In this document: positions 1 through 10,583 of the stretch, in pieces
How the letters are laid out: the number at the start of each line of letters is the position of its first letter
Numbering within the stretch: the first letter of the stretch is position 1
NCBI RefSeq assembly: GCF_000485595.1
Contig: NW_014578331.1
Span: forward strand, 49,232-90,083
DNA length: 40,852 bases
From: Priapulus caudatus
Lineage: Eukaryota; Priapulida; Priapulimorpha; Priapulimorphida; Priapulidae
Reading direction: 5' to 3'
Program-made: the position numbers and the translations under genes
Notes under the pieces: model-generated
What the model saw: the letters and a program-made list of their open reading frames with translations, nothing else
What the model was told of the DNA's origin: nothing
Databases searched by the model: none

Positions 1-560
1 GTAGATCGCGGTTGTGTGAAGGGAGGGGGAGCTGCGTGGAGAAGGAGGTGAGGGGAGAAGGAGAAGGTGGTGGAGGAGGGGGAGAACTGGTGGAGAAGGA
101 GGAGTGGAGAAGCTGGTGGAGGAGGTGGTGGAGAGGAGGAGGTGGTGCGGAAGTGGCCAGGGAGTGCCCTTCTCCTGCCACCACCTTTCTCTCTTTCTCC
201 ACCCTTCACCACACCTTCTCCACCGCACCTCCTTCTTTCTCCACCAGCTTCTCCCTTTCTTCCCTTCTTACATTCTCCACCAGCTTCTTCCCCTCCTCTT
301 CTTCCACAGTTTCTCCCTCCTCCTTTCATCACCACCTTTTCGCCTTTCTCCCCCTTCCTCCTCCACCACCTTCTCCACCTGCTTCCTGCCACTAAGGTTC
401 TCCCCCTTCTCCAGGCCACCTTCCCCTTCTCCCTTCCTTCTCCACCAGCTTCTCCCCTGCTCGTTTCCACACTTGCTCCTTCTCCCCTTCCTCCCAACCA
501 GCTTCTCCCCTCCTTTCTCCACCCTTCTCCCTTCTCCCCTTCCTCCTCTTCACCATCTTC
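1..560. repeat. Low-complexity purine block followed by its pyrimidine complement
   Basis: Positions 1-165 are almost pure purine (units like GGAGAAGGTGGTGGAGGA). From about 165 to 560 the strand becomes pyrimidine-rich with units such as CTTCTCCACCAGCTTCTCC, which are the reverse complement. The block is therefore a fold-back minisatellite. The open frames across it are low-complexity Ser/Pro/Leu or Glu/Gly/Arg shadows and not genes. The same family, with the same purine-to-pyrimidine switch, recurs at 35,165-36,990. Confidence 0.85.
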
Positions 561-1647
561 TTCACAAGCTGGGAAGTGACGTCCACGAACACGGCGATTA
601 CATCTGAGTGGTTATAAGTATAACACAAACCACACGTGATAAAATAATGCAAATTATCTCCTGTACCGGCCTGATATAGACAAACCCGAAGGCACTGACG
701 TAGCTGGAATACACCAATACCCTGCTGCCATAATTGGCTAATACTGGGATTACTGAAACTGAAAACTAAACTGAAACAGTGGGTTGCTCGCTTCAGTTGT
801 ATCGCGCTCTCCGCGCGGCGGGCCACTCAGGTGAGCATAAGGCTATATATAGACTTCCCTACGTGCCTGCTCTCGGCCTCGCTCAACACGTCTGCCCCAC
901 TCTGCACCGGGCAGAGTACCGCCCACAGTGCTGCATGCAGTGATATGCTGACCAGTAATACTGTATGCGGTCGTGCAGGCATTGTGCTTTCTAATATATA
1001 CGACGCCAGGCTGCATAATTTTCGAGCCATTAAACAATGATAGACATAAAGGCCAAGTGTCAAGTAATTTATTTCGTTGTTATACCAGCCGTATCGTAAA
1101 ATATCGATATCCGGAAGTTGCATCTGCCGATTTAATCGAGTTTTAAACAATATATTGCAAATACGATAATACCGGTACTATCGTTACACCCTTAAGTAGA
1201 TTGACCACGCGTTTGTTACTCCTCTGCCGTCGTACCAGTCACCTGCCGTATTTCGCTACCTTATCTGGCGTTCTCACACTCCCCAACGGTCCGTCTCTCT
1301 CTCTCTCTCTCCGCTGGGCTCTCCGCCGCCGACGGCGTTATAACGGTTATCTTATCAGCGGTTCTCCCAGGATGAAATTCAAACAGGGGGGAGGGAGGGG
1401 AAGGGGGGGAGGGGAGGGGGGGTGGGCACTAGGGGGCCGTCGTTTTTTCGCGTCACCACTCAATGAATTGCATAAAATCCGCCCACCACCCATTAGACGG
1501 TATTTGGGGCTTGCTTGTATATATTAAGATATAGCCGAGTCGCGGTGCTTACAGTTAAGTGTTGGGTGGGACAAGATTGACGGTTGTATTGTACTGCGAG
1601 TGCATGCGTGCGGTACTGGTTAAAAATACACCGCCGGTATCCTTGGT
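561..1647. other. Unassigned non-coding stretch with a G-rich tract
   Basis: No conserved coding sequence or RNA gene was recognised here. Around 1,386-1,437 there is a run of closely spaced G-blocks (GGGGGGAGGGAGGGGAAGGG style) that could form a G-quadruplex on the + strand. A CT microsatellite lies at about 1,291-1,310. The short open frames show no family signature. Confidence 0.5.
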
Positions 1648-2776
1648 CGAATTGTACTTCCTTGACGATCGATTCCCCCGCGCTTGGCAAACTTTTATTG
1701 TGGGTGGAATTTAATCGGGCGCGGAGGATTTTAAACGGCGCGCCAACGATGAAACAGCGGGGGAGTTTTTCCCCAAACGGGGCCCTGCGCGCCCCGTTTG
1801 CGCCAACGTAGGGTGAACCCTGTTCATACATGCATCAATGCTGCTGCCAGCCAGGGCACAAGCATGCCTTGCAGCGTTTCAATAAAATGTAATGCTGTAA
1901 ATAAATACAATGCTATTTACTACAAAGTCACCAGCGGCGCGCCAAAAAAACTCCCCGAGCCAACGCGTTTGTTGGATATCAGCATTCTGGACCGTGCCCG
2001 GCCCGACGGTGAGCGCGGGGAGAGGGAGGCTGGTTAACTGTCGCGCTGGCCGCCCCGTCTTTCGTAAAAACATGTGCATATATATATATATTTGTGTGTT
2101 GCAGTGTGGCGGCGTATTAGGATTAGCTACGTCGTTAAAACTGCCACAGCCACGCCAGCACGTGCTTCGCACGACGTGCCGTCGCCACGGGCAGCCGCCG
2201 TTCAAGAGGTTGAATAAAACCTCGCACGTTCAGGGCCAGGCGCTTTCCAGATTAACATCTAGTGAAATTGCTCAGTTGTAAACAAACATCAATCAACGGG
2301 CTTAGCCAATCAACGTCAGGAGGACTAAGATGGGCTACGGAAATTTGAAATCGCACGTCACGATGTGTTCGAGGTAGACTGGATTACGAGACCTTACTCG
2401 GCCAAGTATCTTTCGCTACACTACAAGTTATAGTTAGTGCAGCGCTGTAGAACCTCTCCACCTGCGAAGCAGTTAGCTGCATCGCCGAATCCTATGTAGT
2501 TAGGAAACAATCATACCTTAGAAATCCCCCATTACACAAGAGGGCCTATTCGCGCCACTATGGCAACGCCATAAGTACGAAATAAATTTCAGGGCGTGAA
2601 ACACCGGAAGAAATTGCAAACTACGCATTTTCTAGAGGAATCAAACGCAGCAGACCAGCTAAACGACGCATTACCAAGACATTTGTAATTTAATATCATC
2701 GACCTACGTGCATAGTCGAAAAGGCTTGTTGGAATCGCCCACAAATACCCTCAATTGACCGATTAATACGGCTTAT
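1648..2776 (+). repeat. Direct repeat, copy 1 (insertion-rich)
   Basis: This segment aligns from end to end with 3,960-5,017 in the same orientation, from GGTCGAATTGTACTT to the CAATTGACCGATTA region. It is about 70 bases longer, and most differences are single-base additions scattered throughout (for example CTTCCTTGACG here against CTTCTTGACG in copy 2). No conserved gene was recognised in either copy. The short frames are broken differently in the two copies, which argues against coding function. The pattern suggests uncorrected long-read sequence rather than an old duplication. Confidence 0.8.
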
Positions 2777-2782
2777 CATCTC

Positions 2783-2784
<2 letters not shown>

Positions 2785-2824
<40 letters not shown>

Positions 2825-2834
2825 GTGTTACATA

Positions 2835-2894
<60 letters not shown>

Positions 2895-2901
2895 AGTGTG
2901 T
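2785..2901. repeat. (GT)n microsatellite
   Basis: Long GT/TGTG tract with two small interruptions (GGTGTGTGGTGTTACATA and TATGTATG). It immediately follows direct repeat copy 1. It is an alternating purine-pyrimidine tract. Confidence 0.95.
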
Positions 2902-3146
2902 GTTAGATATGGTGAGGTTTGAAGGTAGTTAAAGAGGAAATTTAGATCAGCGGGCGGTGAATCGATGATGTGATCATCGTTTTCAAGAAGGGGGAGGTAA
3001 ATGTAATATGTGGTTTACAGATGGTACATTTTATTAGTAAATGTAGTTAGACTTAGTTGTAAATAGTCTGGGCTAAGGTAGAGTCAGTCGTTTAGCATGT
3101 AGGTTATGAATGGTAGGTGCGTGTGTGCGATATAAGCCTTGTCTAC

Positions 3147-3250
3147 ACGACGACGCTTAACTCGAGTTAAGGTAACTCGAGTTAGCGTTAACTCGAGTTA
3201 GCTTAACCTCGCCAGTCGATCGAGGTTAAGCTAACTCGAGTTACCTTAAG
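3147..3250. repeat. Cluster of CTCGAG palindromes
   Basis: The palindrome TAACTCGAGTTA occurs three times in the first half, with another near the end. The whole segment is self-complementary around the centre GTCGATCGA near 3,213-3,221. The same motif recurs at 10,419-10,478. It looks like a fold-back element or MITE remnant. No gene is present. Confidence 0.7.
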
Positions 3251-3876
3251 GATACTCTCAAGGTTTTAGGAAAATTTTTACTGATTTTTCGTTTTCAAGT
3301 TTATTTGATGGCTAACACTATGTGCCACTTGTGTACGTGCTCATTTCTCCATATAACGGTACATGTGAACTGTCAGAGCGTTTTGCTTGCCAGCGTACAT
3401 GTGTAGTGAGCCGCGGCTGACGTCATTATGACGTGAGACACATGATGCAACGGCGTCGGAACTGCCGCGGCACTTTTTTCAGGCCATAAATTTTCCGTAA
3501 CCAAAATCTTTCTATAATGTATACCGTTTTTTGGCCGGTACATATATCATGTATATACGTGTAATCTAGGCCCCTATAAGCGGAGACCAGGTTCAGATGA
3601 GGTCAGGTCACCTGTAGCTATAAAATTTTATGATCCAGAACTCTGGCACACATTCCTCTGCCACCCGTCTACTCCTGATTCTATGCAGGCAGCATGCCGT
3701 TGCGTTATATTGAGGGAGCATGCTTTGCCCGGGGTCAGCGCGTTTCATGATGAATATTAACAGTTCGTTTGTGAGCACCAGTACAATTGTATGCATGTCT
3801 TGAATGAGAATGTATTTCAGGAAGTTTTACCAAAGATTATTCCACTGTTAAAGTGAGAAAAATAAATTTGGAGTTT
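3251..3876. other. Unassigned non-coding stretch
   Basis: No conserved exon, RNA gene or transposon end was recognised. A minus-strand frame of 62 codons at 3,608-3,796 has no recognisable motif and is probably chance. Confidence 0.4.
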
Positions 3877-3959
3877 TTGGTCATTATTGAATATTTTAAT
3901 TCTATGTTAAGCAACAAATCTTTCAAATCATCATGTATTTTTCTAAAATTACAGTGAAA
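3877..3959. repeat. 83-bp exact direct repeat, copy 1
   Basis: Identical by eye to 9,190-9,272 over the full 83 bases. It stops exactly where direct repeat copy 2 begins at 3,960. A perfect repeat ending at a sequence discontinuity suggests a contig overlap or misjoin rather than a dispersed element. Confidence 0.8.
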
Positions 3960-5017
3960 GGTCGAATTGTACTTCTTGACGATCGATTCCCGCGCTGGCA
4001 AACTTTTATTGTGGTGGAATTTAATCGGGGCGGAGGTATTTTAAACGGGGCGCAACGATTGAAACAGGGGGGAGTTTTCCCAAACGGGGCGCGCGCGCCC
4101 CGTTTGCGCAACGTAGGGTGAACCCTGTATATACATGCATCAATGCTGCTGCAGCCAGGGACACAAGCATGCACTTGCAGCGTTTCAATAAAATGTAATG
4201 CTAAATAAATACAAAATCTATTTACTACAAAAGTCACCGCGGCGCAAAAACTCCCCGAGCCAGCGTTTGTTGGATATAGCATTTGGACCGTGCCCGGCCG
4301 CCACGTGAGCGCGGGGGAAGAGGGAGGCTGGAATGTCGCGCTCCGCCGTCTTCGTAAAAACATGTGCATATATATATATATTTGTGTGTCAGTGTGGCGG
4401 CGTATTGTAGGATTAGCTACGTGTAAAAACTGCCACAGCCACGCCAGCACGTGCTCGCACGACGTGCCGTCGCCACGGGCAGCGCCGGGTCAAGAGGTTG
4501 ATAAAAACCTCGCACGTTCGGAGCCAGGCGCTTTTCCAGATAACATCTAGTGAAAATTCTCAGTGTAAACAAACATCAATCAACGGGCTTAGCCAATCAA
4601 CGTCGGGGGTACTAAGATGGCTACGAAAATTTGAATCGCACGTCACGATTCGAGGTAGACTGGTACGGACCTTAACTCGGCCAAGTATCTTTCGCTACAC
4701 TAAAGTTATAGTTAGTGCAGCGTGTAGAACTCTCCACCGCGAAGCAGTCTAAGCTGAATCGCCGATCCTTGTGTGGAAAAATACCTTGAAAATCCTTCCA
4801 AGAGGGCCTCTTCGCGCCATCTATGGCACGCCATAAGTACGAGAATAAATTCAGGGCGTGAAACGGAAGAAATGCAAACTCGCTTTTCTAGAGGAAAATC
4901 AAACGCGCCGACCAGCAAACGAGCAATTACCAGCATTTGTATTTATTCTCGACCTACGTGCATAGTCGAAAGGCTTGTGGAATCGCCACAACTCCTCAAT
5001 TGACCGATTATACGGCT
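3960..5017 (+). repeat. Direct repeat, copy 2 (shorter, cleaner)
   Basis: Counterpart of 1,648-2,776. It shares landmarks such as the (TA)n next to CATGTGCATA, the GTAGGATTAGCTACG block and the final CAATTGACCGATTA. It is about 1,058 bases against about 1,129 in copy 1. No gene was recognised. I looked here for the missing first FRG1 exon and did not find it. Confidence 0.8.
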
Positions 5018-5095
5018 TTATCCTGTACCCAAAGGGCACTGCCGAAATTTTTCTAAATAGGGCAGCGAATAAGATTTATTGTCACCGCTGCGCGG

Positions 5096-5470
5096 CGTTT
5101 AGGCGCTTCGCGCGGATATCCGGGCTGCAGATCGTCTAGACAGAGTGCACTCACGGAGAGTCCATATATACCTCCGCCAACGACATACGCCATACGACTC
5201 ACGAACACACGAATAACCCACGATATACGCTAGCGTACTGACATGTACACGCTGGCTTGCTGGCTTGCTGCTCGCTCGCTCGTAGCAGCCGCTCGTTGCT
5301 GCTGCTTGCTCACATGTACACGCTTGCTGGCTTGCTAAGTAACTCGCTGGCTTGCTGGGTGATATCGATCGACCGCCAACTACATACGCCATACGCCACG
5401 GCTTGCTGACTCGCTGGCTGGCTGGCTGGTTAATATCGATCGCGCGAACACACGAACACACGAGAGCGAA
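5096..5470. repeat. Imperfect tandem repeats (GCTGGCTTGCT / ATACGCCATACG)
   Basis: Irregular repetition of CTGGCTTGCTGG, GCTCGCTCG, ACATACGCCATACG and GATATCGATCG. The minus-strand 120-codon frame across it is a low-complexity Ala/Ser/Gln product of the repeat and not a convincing gene. Confidence 0.7.
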
Positions 5471-5728
5471 AACATAACCTCCTCCAACTCTGTTGGGCAG
5501 AGGTAACTACACACAAATTTTGTTGACCCCCCTCCCCCCACTTCTAAGTTCTAGGGTATACGAGACTAGGATCTATTTGGAGTATATTGTTGAGGATCAA
5601 ATGTTTATCTCCTCGTTTATATGCACATTCATCATTACAGTTTAATGTGTATTCACGCTGTATCACGCTATAACTAAGGTTGTCAATAATTTTAGTAATT
5701 TATAGGCTAATCCATTCAATCTCCTCAG

Positions 5729-8700
5729 GAAAAGGCACAAGAAGAAGCGGAAACGAGTTGAAGAACATGAAGACAGTGAAATGGTTCAGGACATTGCAAG
5801 TCATGGTACCTTAGTTATTTGTACATTTGTGTAATTTTTGTGTGCCTGTGAATTATTTGTTTACCTTCTATGCTGTTTATAATGAATGTGGGTGTGGTTG
5901 CAGGGTGCTACACAATTTTTTTTCTTCCACTTGTATCGGGCAAGTGAGTTATGAAACTGGTTGCCCAGAGGCAAAAGTCACTTGCCCGAAAAACATAAAG
6001 AAATACACAATATTTTTTTCTAACATGAATTTAAATGGTAAATAACGTAAATGAAGGTCCAACAAGTCAACATCCAGCATTTCACTTAACGGCACGGTAG
6101 AAAGTTGAACAGCTGATACGAGTTTGTATACAAAATATATTCATGTTGGGACACAGCACGCAGTTTGTTTTAATTTTTAACTTTCTTAAGTGTTGGTTTA
6201 TTATCAGAAACCCACCACACTCACAATAAATTAAAAAAATATGTTCACGTTTATTTGGGGCTGGATCGTAAGCGCAGAGAATATAGTGGTGCATGCATGC
6301 AGATATAATGTAGACCATGACAGCACAATATACAGTGTACCGGAATATCTGTTTTTTTGTACTTCAGCAAAGAAAATCCTCTTTCACAGGTTGCAGTAGG
6401 GGGGCAAACATTTGAGGTAGCTGATCACGTAATGACTATGCCTGGCCTGGGGGCCGGGTTTACATGTTGCTGTGTCTGTATCCACCGATTGTTTCATTGC
6501 ATTGTGTTTTATTCGTTGCAGCAAGGCAGCTCGATGACATGTCTGTGCAAAAAAATGCAAGGGACAGATGGAAACAGAAAAATATCATTATGTCTTGTCT
6601 AGACATTCAATAAAAAAAACTTGGTTGCCCGAACGGGCAAGTGCAATTTCTAGCTACTTGCCGGGGGCGGGGGGGCGAATTGTGGTTGCCCCGGGCAAGC
6701 GGGCAAGCAGGCTTGTCGCGCCCTGGGTTGTGTTGTGTGCATTTGTGCATTTATGTGCTTGTGGTGGTGGGGGAGGTGTCATTGTGTTTGTGCTTGCATG
6801 GGTGTGAGTGCGCTTTCGTGCCTGTGTGTGTGAGTGGATGTGTGAGGATGCATTTTTGTGTTTATTAGTGTGTGTCAGTGCATGCACAAGCATGTATGTA
6901 CCCGAGTTTCTAACAAGTACACAAGCTAAATCCCAGATGAAATCCTAAAAAAGAACTAAAAAAGAATGAAATACTCATATATGCTGTTTTTAATACTGTT
7001 GCATAGATGGCTGGTGGGCAGTGGAGAAGTTTGATGAAGTCACAGGATCGGTAGCAATAGAAGTGAGGCCACACACGTATGTCATTGCACTCGACAATGG
7101 CTTGTTTACGACCGGGCCGCCACACGATGAAGGTAGCCATTTAATCAGATGTATGTGTGTGAAAAGAGAAAGTTGAAATATGGTTTAATTTTGGAAATAA
7201 AGTTAAAATATGAAAGTGTGATTATGTTGCATCGCTTGAACATATCTCGTCAATATTTATTATATGAACGCCCGTGCGCTACATTACTTTACTACATAGC
7301 GTGAAGTAATTCCCACGCGATACGAGAGATGAGCGTAACTCTTCCCCGCTAATTTCTGATGAAAGAATATTTGTGTTGATTCACACGTACGGATTTGGTT
7401 TTGCTCAGGGGAAGGTCCGAACCCAGAGGAAGTGCTGACGGCAGTGCGTGTATCCGACAGCAAGGTGGCGCTAAAGTCTGGCTACGGGAAATACCTCTCC
7501 GTTGAGAAGAGTGGTGTCGTTGCTGGTCGATCAGATGCAATCGGGCCGCGTGAAATGTGGGAGCCTGTGTTTGAAAACGTAAACAGACGATGATGACTTG
7601 GTACATGTTTGCAGCTGCTACTGCTAGTGCTACTGCTGTTGCTATTGCTGCTGTTGTTGCTGCTGCTGCTAGTGCTGCTGCGATTGCTGCTACTGCTGCT
7701 GTTGTTGCTGCTACTGCTGCTATTGCTTCTGTTGTTGCTATGCTATTGCTGCTGTTGTTGCTGCTATTGCTGCTGCTGCTGCTGCTACTGCTAGTGCTGC
7801 TGCTCCTGCTGCTGCTACTGCTACTGCTGCTGTTGTTGCTGCTGCTCCTGCTGCGCTGCTACTACTGCTGCTACTGCTATTGCTACTGCTACTGCTAATG
7901 CTACTGCTACTGCTACTGCTAATGTTGATGCCGCTGCTGCTGCTACTGCTGCTGCTACTGCTGCTGCTGTTGTTGCTGGCGCTGCTGCTGCTCGACTGTG
8001 CAAGCCATAGGGCATTGGCAGCCTATGCCGTGCGCAGTCACAATGTGAGCAGCAGAATCCTTTATGCTTTGGTTGACTAGTGGAATTTTCAGTAATGTTC
8101 CCATGTTCTTTCTCGCTCTCTCTCTCTCTCTATGGAATCATAGTATTGCGATATAAATTTATTTATTTATTCATAATAATAACTTTTGTGAATTATTATA
8201 ATAATATAATATAAGTAATATATCATAAGACGTGAGTGGAACAATTATACAATTTGCTTACCCGACCGTATGCCTGCTCGCACGATTGCGTGTGTAGGAC
8301 CTACGTGACTGCCTGTCTAACTCCACTCTCCCTTCTCAACGTAAGGACGGCGTGCTGACGTTCACTGGCTTTCTATTACGGATGAATAGCTAAATGCTGC
8401 TGGCGTCGTTGCATGGTGACGGTGTCCTCGGGAAGTCAACGTACGGCGCCAACAGCCTTTAGAAATATAGTTATTATGGCTGTTACCCGACGCAACGCAA
8501 GTAAAGATAAATTGGTTTCGGTTCATTTTTAAACATATTCCAGGGCCGTAGGCTGAGCAAATTCCTAGGGGCCAGTGGCGGATCCGTGATTTCAATTGGA
8601 GGTGGCGAAAAACAGGCGGGGGTCTGGGGGGTCCTCCCACAGAAAATTTTGAAAATGTAGATCGCATGAGATGGTATTTGAAGCACTTTTGAGTACATGT

Positions 8701-10523
8701 ACAGCCTTCATTCTGACTAGGAAAATTCTCTTTTAGTAGAACAATTTATTTTTTAAATTTTGCTCCAAAATCTAGGGATGGAAGCTGCCCCCCGCACGCT
8801 ATACGGCCCTGTATTCGCAATAAACATGCATACATAATTTAAATTTAATCGTGATTCACGTGCGATAAACCAGTCGTTCATAGCCCTCACTGTACATATA
8901 AACTAGTTTGTATTACATGTATATTAATATCAATATCTGCCTCACAAAAACGAGAACCTGTATCCATGCTTCATGTATAATTAATATTTAATTTTGCTTT
9001 AGATTGATACGATATATATATAATCCAACATTTTCCTCGTTTGTAATGGTTATAAAAAAATTGCAGCTCTCTACTATATTGACACACACACGCAGTCACG
9101 CACACACACACACGCACGCACGCACACACGCCCGCACGCACGCCCACACGTACGCACGAACACACGCACACACACACACGCACGCGACATTGGTCATTAT
9201 TGAATATTTTAATTCTATGTTAAGCAACAAATCTTTCAAATCATCATGTATTTTTCTAAAATTACAGTGAAACACTTTTTTGTGCTAAATCACAATGCTC
9301 AGAATGCACCAGAGCCCACCATTTGCCTTGTAGATTTCAAAATTGTTACGGGGGGGGGCATGCCCCCAGACCCCCCTAGGGTGGCCTCGCCTCCCCGGGG
9401 CTCGCCCTATCACCAAAGCCGCGGCACTATTTTATTGCTTCTGACGCCCTTGGATACAACCAGCATTTTCACGATATTCACTGAGCCAGTATCCATCAAC
9501 ATCAGGAGTAGATAATTAACCTGATCAACATCAACCCTGCTACAGCTGTACTACTACCCTGATCCAATAAGTATCCCACAAGAGCCTAAAATAGTTCTCA
9601 CACCTCGCAACGCACCTTACATAAGGCGCGCGTTTGTTGACAGTGACGTCAGGCAATGGGCGGGTTCGCGCCATTTGCATGAAATTGCGTTGGCCACCTC
9701 GTAATTTCTCAGAATTTCTCAAGGTGCATGGAACATTTTACCAATTTAGTGGTGTCAGTTAGTCATGGATATGTCGCAGTAAGTACTAACAATAGATATA
9801 TCACATACGTTCACCCATTTTGCACACAGGCGGTCACTCATTGTGAAAAATAGAAAAACCCTGATTAAAGAAAGAAATTTCTCCGTTTCAATTTCTGACA
9901 TAGTAGCCGATGTATAACTGGATATTTCTCTGTGATTACAACTCGGATTAATTTAATTTTACACTCGTTTTAATGGTAACATATTGTGGTAAAGAAGTGC
10001 GTCAGGGATTGTTATTAAGTGCCTCTTTATTCGCTAAAATTTTCAATTCTAACACAGCTGGATTTTTAAGCAGTTTTTTCAATTTTTCTCAGTAAATATG
10101 AAAATTAAAGAAAAATCCTGACGCACTATTTTGGTCCATATTGTGCTTAACATGTGGCAAAAATGTTGTATCCTCACTCTTTATAAATACAATTACAAAA
10201 TTATATTCGTACTAAATACAAAATATCCAAAATACAATTTTTACATAAAAATTCAAAATTTGTGTGGTAACATAATTAGGTGCTGGAAATTTCATGAAAT
10301 TTTTTGGCTCGCGCATAGAGATATATCTCCTCAATAAATAAAACAAGTGATTGATTTGATTCATTCGCCAATAAACGTTTAATCTTCACTAGAGCAATAC
10401 CCGTACAAAAGGTGGAGAGTATCCTTAACTCGAGTTAAGGCCCCGTGTAGACGCTTAACTCGAGTTAGCGAATAGTACATAACTCCACGATAGGCGGCAA
10501 CACTAGTATGATGTACGTACACA

Positions 10524-10583
<60 letters not shown>

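Noticed and set aside
12-607. Open frames of 127, 170 and 167 codons at the left edge
   Set aside because: Same low-complexity repeat; three frames are open at once, as expected for a CTTCTCC tract.
4613-4640. ATGGCTACG in direct repeat copy 2, considered as the FRG1 start exon
   Set aside because: The frame stops after five codons, copy 1 differs, and nothing resembles the FRG1 N-terminus.
7590-8080. Poly-Leu and poly-Ala proteins
   Set aside because: Shadows of the GCT repeat within FRG1 intron 3.
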